Positions 21,561 through 33,021 of a DNA stretch of 64,000 nucleotides are shown here, piece by piece; the stretch's first letter is position 1, and each line of letters opens with the position of its first letter. A program made the position numbers and the translations under genes. Below the pieces are notes generated by a model. It was not told where the DNA came from, searched no databases, and was given only the letters and a program-made list of their open reading frames with translations. Source of the DNA: Periplaneta americana. Lineage: Eukaryota; Arthropoda; Insecta; Blattodea; Blattidae. The stretch covers positions 199,605,043 to 199,669,042 of the forward strand of contig NC_091119.1 in NCBI RefSeq assembly GCF_040183065.1. Reading direction: 5' to 3'.

Positions 21561-23350
21561 CCTTTTAGTGCCTTCATTATTACACATACATCTCTTTAAG
21601 ATGCGTGTTATTCTAAGGAACTTCAAGACACACAACCTTCAAAGAGATCTATACAGACGTATATTGCTCTCAGGAACTATGTTGGCACATTACATTGAAG
21701 GTTGTGTTTTCTCAGGAACTTCAGTGTTGGAGACACATCACATTGAAAGATACCTATGTATATAGGCCTAAAGATATTGTGATCTCAGGAACTTTGTTAG
21801 GGACACATCACGTAGAAACCTACGTATAAAGGGGTTTGTCATTAGAAACGTTATTTTTGGAGACACATCACGTTGAAAGGTGGCGTGTATAAAGGTGTTG
21901 TTCACAGGAACGTTAGTGTTTTAGACGCATGACGTTGAAGGGTACATTTGAGCCGTTCAGAGCAGAAGTGGTGTAAGTCAAAAATGGGTAATGAAGGTTA
22001 AAGTAAACATTCTGTAAAATACAGCGCAAAGTAGCAATTAATATTCAATTTATTTAAACTATTAGTAGTCAGTGGATATCACGAGGGACATATTAATTGC
22101 TACTTTGAGGTGTATTTTACAGAATTTTTTCTTTAAACCTAATTACTCAATTTTGACTTACACCACTTCTGCTCTGAACGGCTCATTTATGGAGGTGTTG
22201 TGGTCTCTGAAATTTAATTGTTGGAGATATATATATCGTTGAAAAATACCTATAGAAATGTGTAGTTTTGTCAGTAACTTCATTGTTTGGAGACTCATCA
22301 CGTTGAAAGGTAGTGTTTATAAACACTACCTTGTTCACGGGAAGGTTGGTGTTGTAGACACGTTGAACGATGCCTTTATAGAGGTGTTCTTGTCTCTGAA
22401 ATTTAATTGTTGGAGATATATAACGTTGAATCATACCTATGGAAATGTGTAGTTTTGTCAGTAACTTCATTGTTTGGAGTCTCATCACGTTGAATGGTAG
22501 TGTTTATAAAGGTGTTGTGTTCACGGGAAGGTTAGTGTTGTAGACACATCACGTTGAACGGTGCCTTTATAGAGGTGTTCTTGTCTCTGAAATTTAATTG
22601 TTGGAGATATATAACGTTGAAACATACCTATGGAAATGTGTAGTTTTGTCAGTAACTTCATTGTTGGAGACACATCACTTTGAAAGATACTCGTGTACAC
22701 TATTTGTGTTCTCAGGAACTTTACTGTTGGATACACAGACACACATTATGTTGAAAGATAAGTGTATGGAAGTGTTGTGTTCTCAGGAGTGTTACCGTTG
22801 GAAACACACCCCTTCAAACAATACCTGTGTAGAGTTATTGTGTTCTCAGAAACGTGTTTTGGAAACAAGTCATTTTGAAAGATACGTGTATAGAGATGTT
22901 GCGTTCTCAGGAACGTTTTTGTTGGACATGAATCAAGTTGAAAGATACTGGGATAGAGATGTGTTTTCAGAAACTTTATTGTTGGAGACACATCACATTA
23001 AAAGATATTTGTCTAAAGGTGTTGTGTTCTCAGTAACTTTATTATCGGAGAAACATCAGGCTGAAAGATATTTGTATAGAGATTTTATAATCTCAGAAAC
23101 TTTTTTGTTGGAGATATATCACATTGAAAGATATTTGTCTAAAGGTACTATGTTCTCAGAAACTTTGTCGGACAAGTATTACATTGAAAGATTTTTGTAT
23201 AGAGATTTTTTATCCCTAGAAACTTTATTTTTGGAGACGAAATACATGTTTCTCAGAAACATTGTTGGGGTACATCATGTTGAAACATACATATATAAAG
23301 ATATTGTATTGTCAGAAGTTTTATTACTAAACACGTATCACTTTAGATGA
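21561..23350. repeat. Minisatellite, 60-75-bp unit (TTCTCAGGAAC...TTGGAGACACATCACGTTGAAAG)
   Basis: About 25 diverged units, each with GTTCTCAGGAACTT, a GTTGGAGACACATCAC block and TTGAAAGATACNTGTATA. In the middle a higher-order unit of ~190 bp repeats at about 22192, 22381 and 22571, recognisable by CTTGTCTCTGAAATTTAATT. A 250-codon frame at 22598-23350 (24-25-residue repeats such as LLETHHIERYL) follows the repeat because several units happen to be multiples of three. Unit lengths vary out of phase elsewhere, so I do not call it a gene. Confidence 0.85.
21950..22184. mobile_element. 235-bp palindromic MITE in the minisatellite
   Basis: Nearly full-length inverted repeat: GAGCCGTTCAGAGCAGAAGT at the left is mirrored exactly at the right, and pairing continues through GTGGTGTAAGTCAAAA and TGTAAAATACA to the centre (~22060). 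ATTT is duplicated at 21946-21949 and 22185-22188. Removing the element and one ATTT restores the minisatellite phrase GGGTACATTTATGG. The family is unknown; the transcript would form a long hairpin. Confidence 0.85.
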
Positions 23351-24251
23351 TCGTTCATCTTTGCTGATGCATGTAGTAAACGAGCAGTGACATGGTTGGC
23401 CTTGCCTGTCTATGGGCTGCCACTTCACGTATTTACGTATTTTTTTAACAAAGCAATGGACTTGTCATAATTTTTAAAATGCATCTTTGTTATATACCGA
23501 TAGTACATCGTCTATTCTAATCTTGAAGGACAGATGGCAAGATTCAATACACTTTTTAAATAACCGGACATTTATCCTAAATTGTTTTATTCTCCAATCA
23601 ATATTATATCTGAACAAAATTATCATTGTACAACAGCAGGTTGCAACTTACACGCTTAGCTAAGTTATTATGAGATATATTTGGAAGTGTAAGCCAGATT
23701 TACGTAGAAATAGTATTCATAGAAAATTGTCTGTCAGTTTAGTTGATATATTTCCTTATAAGTGTGTTTTATCTAACAAAGTAACACTGGATGAAAACTT
23801 ACGTGATGATTCTGACACTACTCTGCAAATTATAGATGAAAGTTCAGATGATGGTGCTGAAAGCAATGTAGAGATTGAACATGAAGCTTGTGACAGTGAC
23901 AAGGATCCAAAATACATACCGGGATGAAGTTGCAGCTTAAGGAGAAAAAATTAATGGAAGGTACTGTAGGAAAGATTGAGAATAATTGTAGAAAGCAAGC
24001 GACTGGAGAAAGAATAAAAAGAAGCAAGAAAACAGGAAATAGGAAACTCACGATGTACTGAAGAAAAGAAAAGGAAGAATAAAATTGTAGTCTAAAATAT
24101 TTCCTCGTAGTTATATTTCTTTAATTTAATTTTTTTTTTCCTGTAAATTTATTTTAATATAAACAGAAATTAGAAAAAAAAAAAAAAAAACAAATAAAAC
24201 TAAAGAAACGAAATAAAAATTATATTCATAAATATTTTCTTGTGGTTAGGT
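23351..24251. other. Spacer with an unresolved acidic open frame (23670-23927)
   Basis: An 85-codon plus-strand frame has a Ser/Asp/Glu-rich end (DSDTTLQIIDESSDDGAESN, then DSDKDPKYIPG). After its stop a different frame stays open for ~50 codons with many Lys/Arg (about 23900-24051). The acidic-then-basic pattern is more protein-like than most frames in this window and may be a decayed exon or transposon ORF with one frameshift. No family could be named. The rest is AT-rich and featureless. Confidence 0.3.
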
Positions 24252-24266
24252 CTATATAATTTTATA

Positions 24267-24826
24267 CTTACCTACTTACTTACAAATGGATTTTAAGGAA
24301 CCCGAAAGTTCATTGCCGCCCTCGCATAAGCCCGCCATAGGTCCCTGTCCTGTGCAAGATTAATCCAGTCTCTATCATCATATCCCACCTCCCTCAAATC
24401 CATTTTAATATTATCCTCCCATCTACGTCTCGGCCTCCCTAAAGGTCTTTTTCCCTCCGGTCTCCCAACTAACACTCTATATGCATTTCTGGATCGCCCA
24501 TACGTGCTACATGCCCTGCCCATTTCAAACGTCTGGATTTAAGGTTCCTAATTATGTCACGTGAAGAATGCAATTGCTGTGGTCGTGCCAGAGAATCAGT
24601 CATATTCCGAGGCTTATTGTAGGGATTCGTAACAAGCTGTTTTTTTTTACGGTAATGGGTTGTTAGCCCTTCGCCCAACCCCCAAGCTGGAGGACCACCC
24701 CTTATCGGCTGTCCACGACTGCTTATTCAATATATTCGCAGCTACCCTCCATATCTGGAGGCCGTCTCCTCTATCCGCAACCTGAGGACGCGCCATGCCG
24801 TGGTGATAGGGACCCACAATACATGG
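24267..24826 (-). mobile_element. Internally deleted LINE (copy 3): 5' leader joined to 3' end
   Basis: One 15-bp duplication, CTATATAATTTTATA, brackets the whole 560 bp (24252-24266, 24827-24841). On the minus strand the right two-fifths (24826 to ~24570) are a GC-rich, non-coding leader (GGGTCCCTATCACCACGGCA, then CGTGGACAGCCGATAAGGGG) that I recall as a LINE 5' region. At ~24565 it jumps straight to the LINE C-terminus (SSRDIIRNLKSRRLKWAGHV to AMNFRVP) and the TAAG-type tail. All endonuclease and polymerase domains are missing. Confidence 0.7.
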
Positions 24827-24910
24827 CTATATAATTTTATATTTCATGTAAATAAAAATTAGAAACAAAATAGAGACCTAAACAAATAAAACTAAAAAGA
24901 AAGAAATCTT

Positions 24911-25101
24911 CACACCTGTGGAGTAACGGTCAGCGCGTCTGGCCGCGAAACCAGGTGGCCCGGGTTCGAATCCCGGTCGGGGCAAGTTATCTGGTTGATT
25001 TTTTTCCGGGGTTTTCCCTCAACCCAATGCGAGCAAATGCTGGGTAACTTTCGGTGCTGGACCCCGGACTCATTTCACCGGCATTATCACCTTCATTCGC
25101 C
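24911..25101 (+). mobile_element. tRNA-derived SINE (family 3), 3'-truncated
   Basis: Begins CACACCTGTGGAGTAACGG (A box TGGAGTAACGG) with GGGTTCGAATCCC (B box) at 24960-24973, then the body GGGGTTTTCCCTCAACCC and TGCTGGGTAACTTTCGG. It stops at CATTATCACCTTCATT where the copy at 46.9 kb continues with the ACGCTAAATAACC end. No target duplication found. Confidence 0.8.
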
Positions 25102-25633
25102 TGTTACGTCATTTTTACTCGTCAATAGCAATACAGTACTATTCAGTGATGATAGCATTCTAGGGTTAAATCATTTATTCCATTTACATTGCCTATGTTG
25201 GACACAGGACAGTGTTGAAATGTGCGTTTTATCGTCCATTTTTACCCGATACACAAAATAAAGACAATGGATAAACCCACTTTAGTAGATATATAGAAAT
25301 ATCGAACACGATTTGTTGATAAATGTCTCGAATTTACGAATGTCGAAAGATATTTATGCGTGCTTCTGTTCGTTGATTGTGTGGGTATAAATAATTCAGG
25401 TCAAGGATAACGACATTTGCTCTTGTCAGCCCGTTTACTTTATCTATCGAATTCCTATTTTCTTCAGAAGTAGAAAAATCAGATAATAAGGAATGAAATC
25501 ATCAGTGAAGGCAGTAATATATATTGCAAATCAATAGGGACTTACGTCAGAATAGGGAACATCATTTACAAAGAATACAGAACATGTAAACTGCTGACTT
25601 CATACGTCTGGAAAGACACAAAACATAATCTGT
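25102..25633. other. Unannotated spacer
   Basis: Single-copy-looking sequence between a SINE and a simple array. No frame, splice pair or repeat end is convincing. Confidence 0.3.
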
Positions 25634-26612
25634 TATGAATTGAAGAAAATAAATAAACAAATAAATAAATAAATACATAAATAAATACATAAATAAATAA
25701 ATACGTAAATAAATACATAAATAAATAAATAAATACATAAATAAATACATAAATAAATAAATAAATAAATAAAGAAATACATAAATAAATAAACACATAA
25801 ATAAATAAACACATAAATAAATAAATACATAAATAAATAAATACATAAATAAATAAATACATAAATAAATACATAAATAAATACATAAATAAATAAATAC
25901 ATAAATAAATAAATAAATACATAAATAAATAAACACATAAATAAATAAATAAATAAATAAATACATAAATAAATACATAAATAAATAAATAAATAAATAC
26001 ATAAATAAATGAATAAATACATAAATAAATAAATACATAAATAAATAAATACATAAATAAATACATAAATAAATAAATAAATAAATACATAAATAAATAA
26101 ATAAATAAATACATAAATAAATACATAAATACATAAATAAATACATAAATACATAAATAAATACATAAATACATAAATAAATACATAAATACATAAATAC
26201 ATAAATAAATACATACATACATAAATATATAAATACATAAATAAATAAATACATACATAAATAAATACATGAATAAATAAATACATAAGTACATAAATAA
26301 ATAAATAAATACATAAATAAGCAAATAAATACGTAAATAAATAAATAAGTAAATATATAATTAAGTAAATAAATAAATACATAAATAAATAAATAATAAA
26401 TAAGTACATAAATAAATAAACACACAAATAAATAAATACATAAATAAGTAAGTAAATAAATAAATACATAAATAAATAAATACATGAATAAATAAATACA
26501 TACATAAATAAATAAATACATAAATAAGTAAATAAATAAATACATAAATAAATAAATACCTATTAAATAAATACATAAATAAATAAATAAATACATATAT
26601 AAATAAAGTAAG
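25634..26612. repeat. AAAT/ACAT tetranucleotide array
   Basis: Nearly 1 kb of AAAT units with one ACAT every two to five units, plus rare AAGT, CACAT and AACAC variants. Long minus-strand frames of Tyr/Leu/Phe/Ile/Met come from the tetranucleotide having no stop word on that strand in most phases. Confidence 0.97.
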
Positions 26613-27120
26613 TAATGATTAATTGGTGAATGATTAAAAATTGTAAGAGTTGTTAATTATTCAAAAAATATTAGTCATTGCATCAGGTCTAAATCCTTTT
26701 ACATACACGAGAATTGACTAACTCATTACACGGCCCGCGAGCCACATGCGGCTCTCAAAGACATTTATTGCGGCTCTGGAGCTAGTATTACCGTTGCTAT
26801 TGTTTCTGTGAATTATTTTTTAGTTTCTGTAATAATGTCCAAGTGGAGAAAACTTTGGTTCCTCTGCATCATTACTGCCAGTGAAGGTTTTCAACGACAC
26901 GTATTTGTTTTCCTTAAAAAAGGTAGTGTCATGTCTCGTGTATTTATTATGTCTTGATATAAATATTATCTTAATAGGCTTTCGTGCCGGCATTAAAACT
27001 TTGATAACAAGTACCCAAAGCAATCTCAATCAAGGATAGAAAATTGAAAACGTAAAAAAAAAGTTCGTAATATCTCTACAAAAGTAATGTATTTCATTGC
27101 ATACATAAAAACGAATTGAC
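26613..27120. other. Spacer with a possible hAT end fragment
   Basis: At 26729-26780, GGCCCGCGAGCCACATGCGG followed by CTCTCAAAGACATT resembles the terminal region of some hAT elements whose ends carry CGCGGGCC/GCATGCGG words. No partner end or duplication was located, so only a fragment is suggested. The remainder is featureless. Confidence 0.3.
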
Positions 27121-28247
27121 AAGAGAATTTTATTTATTAATTTACTTATTTGTTTGTTTGTTTATTTAATTGTTTATTTAATTATTTATTTAATTAAGTA
27201 TTTATTTGATTAATTATATTTGTTTGATTAATTAAGTTTGATTATTTATCTGATTAATCAATTATTTGTTGATTAATTAATTAATTTAATTATTTAATTA
27301 ATCATTTATTTATTCATTTATTCATTCATTTATACAATCATTTATTTATTCATTTATTTATTCATTCATTTATTCATTTATTTTTTCATTTATTCATTTA
27401 TTTATTTATTATTTATTTATTTATTTATTTATTTATTCATTCATTCATTCATTCATTCATTTATTCATTAATTTATGTATTCATTTATTCATTTATTTAT
27501 TTATTCATTTATTCATTCATTTATTTATTCATTCATTTATTTATTCATTCATTTATTTATTCATTTATTCATCCATTTATTTATTCATTTATTCATTCAT
27601 TTTTATTCATTTTTTCATTAATTAATTTATTCATTTATTCATTCTTTAATTTATTTATTCATTAATTTATTTATTCATTTATTCATTCATTTATTCATTT
27701 ATTTATTCATTTATTCATTCATTTATTTATTCATTTATTCATTCATTTATTTATTCATTTATTCATTCATTTTTATTTATTTATTCATTCATTCATTTAT
27801 TCATTTATTCATTCATTTATTTATTCATTTATTAATTCATTTATTTATTCATTTATTCATTCATTTATTTATTCATTTATTCATTCATTTATTCATTCAT
27901 TTATTTATTCATTTATTCATTCATTTATTCATTCATTTATTTATTCATTTATTCATTCATTTTTATTCATTTATTCATTCATTTTTATTCATTTATTCAT
28001 TAATTTATTTATTCATTTATTCATTCTTTCATTTATTTATTATTTATTCATTCATTTATTTATTCATTTATTCATTCATTTTTATTCATTTATTCATTCA
28101 TTCATTTATTTATTTATTCATTCATTTATTCATTCATTTTTATTCATTTATTCATTCATTCATTTATTTATTCATTTATTCATTCATTTATTTATTCATT
28201 TATTAATTCATTTATTTATTCATTTATTCATTCATTTATTTATTTTG
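27121..28247. repeat. ATTT/ATTC tetranucleotide array (1.1 kb)
   Basis: Mixed ATTT and ATTC units with a recurring phrase ATTTATTTATTCATTTATTC. The left ~180 bp are more diverged (TTGTTTG, TTAATTAA words). The right edge joins a LINE 3' end at 28248 directly, so the array is probably an expanded retrotransposon tail. Confidence 0.95.
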
Positions 28248-28500
28248 GTGTAGTTAAGACCATCAGGCTTTCTCTTTAACACTACCAGAAATACAAATCA
28301 ATAATTGAAATAAACAGAAAATCACACTATAAGCAAAGTAAAGCCACACAAAAATATACATCTAAATTTCCAAATGTAAAACAGATTACAGGTGAAGTAA
28401 AACAAGAAATAGACCTGCTGGTATTGATGTGATTTTGCGTAAGAGTAGCAGAGTCCGCCCTTAAATTAAAAAAAAAACTCAATTATGTGTTACTTTATAT
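28248..28500 (-). mobile_element. LINE 3' UTR feeding the ATTT/ATTC array
   Basis: The plus strand reads TTGGTGTAGTTAAGACCATCAGGCTTTCTC right of the array. This layout (array, then T-A-A-G-x-C-C-x-x-x-A-G-G-C) parallels the LINE ends at 7.9 and 44.6 kb (TTAAGGCCGTAAGGCC, TTAAGTCCATAAGGCC). No coding sequence remains. Confidence 0.5.
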
Positions 28501-28503
28501 TTA

Positions 28504-28504
<1 letters not shown>

Positions 28505-28555
<51 letters not shown>
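28505..28555. repeat. AAT microsatellite
   Basis: About 16 AAT units. Confidence 0.95.
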
Positions 28556-29317
28556 TAAATTTCATTTACATATACAGTGGAATTTTTCCTAATAGACGCT
28601 ATAAAGTACATACTTTTATGTCGCATTTTCACTCTCAGAATTTCATCTACCGTTCAACTGGAGGAACTGTAGACTTACTAGTGAACGGGATGGAGTTACG
28701 AAACTGAAGGTCTGCATAATTTATGTCGCCGATATTACAAAAATCTCTCCTTTTGAGGAGGAAATCACAGAACTGCTGACATGTTGTAATGTAAAAAACA
28801 CACAGATCGATTTTAAGAAGACAAAAAAATGAACAAAAACTTTGAGTAAAAAAAAAAAACGCTTGAAAACAAGCGAACATCGGGCTTCAGTACACTCCAT
28901 TGTTTTACAAGTATACTCTCTGTAACTCTCTCATCTACCGCCAGGAGTCTCGCCGTCACCTTTTTTCAAGAACAATTGAAATGCAGAGAACGTGTGGGAC
29001 TGGGGGCGTGTGGCAAATTGAAATATACACGGCAGAGGTCCTCACGGTCGGTTGGTTGGGTGCCCTCACAAATAAGAGGGGGGGGAGGGAATGTAAAAGT
29101 TTTCAGAGATAGATGACGAATAAAAAGTACTGTAGAGTGTGATACCGAGTCAGGAAAGCTGTGTAGAAGATTGATACCTGGTCTGAATAAAAGAAGAAGC
29201 AATACGATCTATTGAAGGAAAAAGGATCTGTATTTGCAACACATGGCCTACATTTTGTAGCGGAGTCATATTTGGCACATTTTAACAAACATAATTTCAG
29301 ATCCTACATTCGGATTG
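28556..29317. other. Unannotated spacer
   Basis: Mixed composition; frames of 60-78 codons on both strands overlap one another and show no motif. A G-run at 29080-29090 is notable only as composition. Confidence 0.3.
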
Positions 29318-29318
29318 A

Positions 29319-29371
<53 letters not shown>
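29318..29371. repeat. GAT microsatellite
   Basis: About 17 GAT/ATG units; they read as a run of methionines in front of the LINE frame, which is accidental. Confidence 0.95.
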
Positions 29372-30215
29372 AGTTTACCTGTTACATCAGCTGCTTGTCT
29401 ATGCGGATGACGTGAATATATTAGGAGAAAATGCACAAACGATTAGGAAAATTACGGGAATTTTACTTGAAGCAAGTAAAGAAATAGGTTTGGAAGTAAA
29501 TCCCGAAAAGACAAAGTATATGATTATGTCTCGTGACCAGAATATTGTACGAAATGGAAATATAAAAATTGGAAATTTCTTCTTTGAAGAGGTGGAAAAA
29601 TTCAAATATCTGGGAACAACAGTAACAAATATAAATGATACTCGGGAGGAAATTAAACACAGAATAAATATAGGAAATGCCTGTTATTATTCGTTTGAGA
29701 AGCTTTTATCATCCAGTCTGCTGTCAAAAAATCTGAAAGTTAGAATTTATAAAACAGTTATATTACCGGTTGTTCTGTATGGTTGTGGAACTTGGCCTCT
29801 CACTTTCAGAGAGGAACAGAGATTAAGGATGTTCGAGAATAAGCACTTAGGAAAATATTTGGGGCTAAGAGGGATGAAGTTACAGAAGAATGGAGAAAGT
29901 TACACAACGCAGAACTGCACGTATTGTATTCTTCACCTGACATAATTAGGAACATTAAATCCAGACTTTTGAGATGGGCAGGACATGTAGCACGTATGGG
30001 CGAATCCAGAAATGCGTATAGTGTGTTACTTGGGAGACCGGAGGGAAAAAGACCTTTGGGGAGGCCGAGACGTAGATGGGAGGATAATATTAAAATGGAT
30101 TTGAGGGAGGTGAGATATTATGATAGAGACTGGATTAATCTTACACAGGATAGAGATCGATAGCGGGCTTATGTGAGGGTGGCAATGAACCTCCGGGATT
30201 CTTAAAAGCCAGTAA
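29372..30215 (+). pseudogene. LINE copy 4: reverse transcriptase from motif C to C-terminus
   Basis: The longest copy of the family in plus orientation. HQLLVYADDVNILGENAQTI (motif C) is followed by EVNPEKTKYMIMSRDQN, EKFKYLGTTVTNINDTREEI, LLSKNLKVRIYKTVILPVVL and YGCGTWPLT, open to about 29860. A frameshift then hides the next ~25 codons, and the frame is regained at YSSPDIIRNIKSR and WAGHVARMGES. It closes at a premature stop (CGA-TAG) before AYVRVAMNL. The element ends in AGTAAGTAAG near 30215. The fingers and palm upstream of motif C are absent. Confidence 0.85.
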
Positions 30216-30437
30216 GTAAGGGTTAGACTTCTCTGATCTTCTGATCTTCTCTGAAACTACTGTATTCTGTCTAGCGTTTCTTAGTCTGCCAACACTTCGT
30301 TTTTCTACCGGTTTGTAGTTGTGTATTTGTAATAAACACACAAATAAATAAATAATAATAAACAATGAAATTAATAAAAAATAATCAACTAAATAAGTGA
30401 ATAAATAATCAAATAAATACATAAATATATGTACATA

Positions 30438-30600
30438 GGTCTCAAAATTTTATTTCTTTCCCTGATACAATCGTGCTAAAGATTTTCTTGGTCTTTAGAA
30501 TCGTCATCCTCGGCTGGATCTGAACCCACGAACACCGGATCAACGGTTAGAAATGCGAATCCTAGACAACCGAAGATAGTGATAATAGTTGCAGCGAAGA
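30438..30600 (-). mobile_element. Possible tRNA-derived SINE
   Basis: The minus strand contains CGTGGGTTCAGATCCAGCC, a B-box-like GGTTCAGATCC in a small T-arm-like context, about 45 bp after TCTTCGGTTGTCTAGGATT (A-box area). A body ends in AATAAAATTTTG. Only one copy was seen here and no duplication was found. Confidence 0.42.
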
Positions 30601-30614
30601 ATGCAAAATGATCA

Positions 30615-31460
30615 AATATGTATGTATGTATGTATTTATTCACACTGCAATGGGTGGTAACTAATTACACTCAATAATGACAATAATAAACTTATTAATT
30701 AAAAATACAATTAATGATAATACTAATAATTAATACTAATAATAATAATAATAATAACAACAACAGGGAATATACTAAATTAAATGAAACGATCACTTAA
30801 AATAACATTTGAAATATTCTAATTTGTATCTTAAAACTAAGATCGAACTAAAACCCACGAGTATGACATGTTCATATCTGCACAAGTACCTTTCAACATT
30901 ACACTCATTTCGCTGTCAACTCACTCACTGCACTGGAACTACGACACATTTCACTGATTCTATCCTGATTTCACTAACACTTCAAAAACATTTCACTGTT
31001 CAAATACTTTGCACTGCCACTATAACCTATACAGCTTCACTGACAGGAACACGTTTCACTTACACAGCACACTTCACTGACACGACATACTTCTTCACTG
31101 ATACAACACACTTCACTGACACAACATAATTCTTCACTGATACAACACTCCAATAACAACATATCATTTACACCCTTTAAGTACTGTGTATAATTACCGT
31201 CTATTAGTAACGTCCTTAAGCCTATTTTAAAATACATTTTTGGTTGTTGGTAAAGCCTTTAGTAAGTCTGCAGGTAAAGCATTCCAGTTCCTGATAGTAC
31301 GATTGAGAAAAGAAAACTTTCCAGTGTCCGTCCTCTGCCTTCTTTCCCTCAATTTATATGAGTGGTCGTTCCTTGAAGAGTAATTTGGCGGCTGCAACCT
31401 ATTTTTTATTTCTTTCCAGGCAGGCTCACTTCTGTATGTTTTGAACAGTGCCATTTAGAA
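30615..31460 (-). mobile_element. jockey-type LINE 3' part with ATGT tail, copy 1
   Basis: Minus-strand coding end (stop near 31187) plus ~550 bp of 3' UTR. This includes repeated GTGAAGTGTGTTGTGT-like words and TAGTTACCACCCATTGCAG, and ends in AAATACATACATACATAC at 30619-30640. The same UTR and tail occur at 47139-47831. Confidence 0.72.
31187..31454 (-). pseudogene. LINE reverse transcriptase extreme C-terminus
   Basis: MALFKTYRSEPAWKEIKNRL is followed by GKFSFLNRTIRNWNALPADL and LKALPTTKNVF, then one in-frame stop, then NRLKDVTNRR and the terminal stop. The phrase R-T-I-R-x-WN-x-LP-x-D-LL is typical of the jockey/CR1 polymerase tail. Less than 90 codons survive. Confidence 0.75.
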
Positions 31461-31907
31461 GACAGTATTTTTTTTTTCGTATCGGGAGAGACTTACAAAT
31501 GGTTGCTAAGTTACCTCATGAAGTCCCCAGTCATATCGCTCATTGAGATTCAATAAGCAAGAATAATAACGGCAATAATAGTGATAAAGTTCTTGCTTTG
31601 GCTGGATGACGAAGATTAAACACTCTCATATTGTGAAGCACGTGGGTGGAGTTGAGAGATTAGCAACACGGAGAGATTTCATTGGGGTCAAGACTAATTG
31701 AAAGTACTTATGAATGGATTGAAGGTAACCGAGTCAACAATATAATGTATACACGAAGTTTACTGAAGAATTAGTCATCATCTGCCTTATAGGTTTGAAA
31801 TCTAGGGATCTAGGGCCTATTTTATAAAACCTCTCTCTCCAGTAAATTTCATTTAAGACGACACCGCTTAAAACGTTTTTCTGCATCAGACACCAGAATA
31901 TTTTTTA
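31461..31907. other. Unannotated spacer
   Basis: No gene or repeat end recognised. Confidence 0.3.
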
Positions 31908-32567
31908 AGCTCGGCCATGCCGAAATGTAGTAATTATACACCTGGTAGTAGCCCTTTAATGCACCTCATTAAAGTACACCTATTCATTATAGTTCAGTTG
32001 TTCAGCCAATGGGGAAATCACCATTGTAGCATTATAAAAGCCCAAGTATCGATTATTCTCGGATATGCAATCGAAATACAACTAGCGAAATGTCACGGAG
32101 GCTGGAAATCCAATACTGTCGCAGAAGGTTATGTTCTCTTACTATAATAATTAGCGTTAATTGTAAATAATATTCAAATAAATTCAATTTGTCATCTCGT
32201 TTTTCAGTTCTAAATCAATTTCCAGCTTATATCAAGATTAATGTTCATGTTATTCTCTAGATTATATCAAGGTCAATGACATTCTTCCCCCGGAAAAAAT
32301 CAATACTTCCGCGTCTGCGCACATCTCACAATCTAGAAGGTCAGTTCCGCGCCTCACTTACACTAAACATAACATGAATTCTTCTGAATAATTTCAAGTT
32401 AGAAATATGGTCGAGCATAAAAAGTCGTATGAAACTTGCCTATAATGGTAATTAAGACGCTCGTATGAAAATTATGAAACGAGCGCAAGCGAGTTTCATA
32501 AACAAACATACTCGCGTCTTAATTACTACCATTATAGGCTCGTTGCATAATGTACTATTATCGAAAT
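31908..32567 (+). repeat. Interspersed repeat with a ~100-nt hairpin (copy 1)
   Basis: Starts near GGCCATGCCGAAATGTAGTA and ends GGCTCGTTGCATAATGTAC. A second copy in the opposite orientation lies at 59524-60222. Near the right end, 32438-32539 folds back: GCCTATAATGGTAATTAAGA pairs with TCTTAATTAC..CCATTATAGGC, with a second inner stem GAAACGAGCGC/GCGAGTTTC. A 76-codon frame at 31917 is shared with copy 2 only because the DNA is shared. Confidence 0.75.
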
Positions 32568-32584
32568 TTCTTATATGATTAATA

Positions 32585-33021
32585 TAATATTAATATTATT
32601 CATATTCTTTATTTGCCTGAAGGTACAAGAATACAAAAGGCCTCGTCAATGTGATAATATAAAAAACAATGTGTCAATATTTAAAATATTAAAAGAGTAA
32701 AAAATAATAAAATTTAACTAAAATAGTACATCATTTTCAAAAAATTCATTCAAATTATAAAAGGGATTATTTTGTAGCCATCTCTTAATCTGAAATTTAA
32801 ATTGTGTTTCATTAAGAGCCTTTATATTTGTAGGTATCTTATATACTTTTATTGCAGTAATTACATAGCTTGATTGTGTTTTTTGCAACCTGACATGTGG
32901 TACGTTTAATTGATCATTATTTCTGGTTTCATAGCGATGCAGATCTACTATACTTGTGTAATTAGTAATATTCTTGTTTACATACATTAAAAGTTCAAAA
33001 ATATATAGATTGTAGACTATC

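Noticed and set aside
22598..23350. 250-codon frame with 24-25-residue repeats as a possible repeat protein
   Set aside because: Unit lengths in the rest of the minisatellite are out of phase with three, the opposite strand is open over long parts too, and no start context or domain is seen.
24911..24985. Functional tRNA gene with GGGTTCGAATCCC arm
   Set aside because: It is the head of a SINE whose body is found again at 46.9 kb.
25562..26596. 344-codon Tyr/Leu/Phe/Ile/Met frame resembling a membrane protein
   Set aside because: Pure product of the AAAT/ACAT array.
29319..29370. Poly-methionine start of the LINE frame as a real N-terminus
   Set aside because: It is a GAT microsatellite that happens to be in frame with a truncated reverse transcriptase.
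31917..32147. Conserved small protein shared with 59949-60275
   Set aside because: The DNA of the whole repeat is shared between copies, so the frame is conserved by common descent of the repeat; the copies differ by in-frame and out-of-frame changes.
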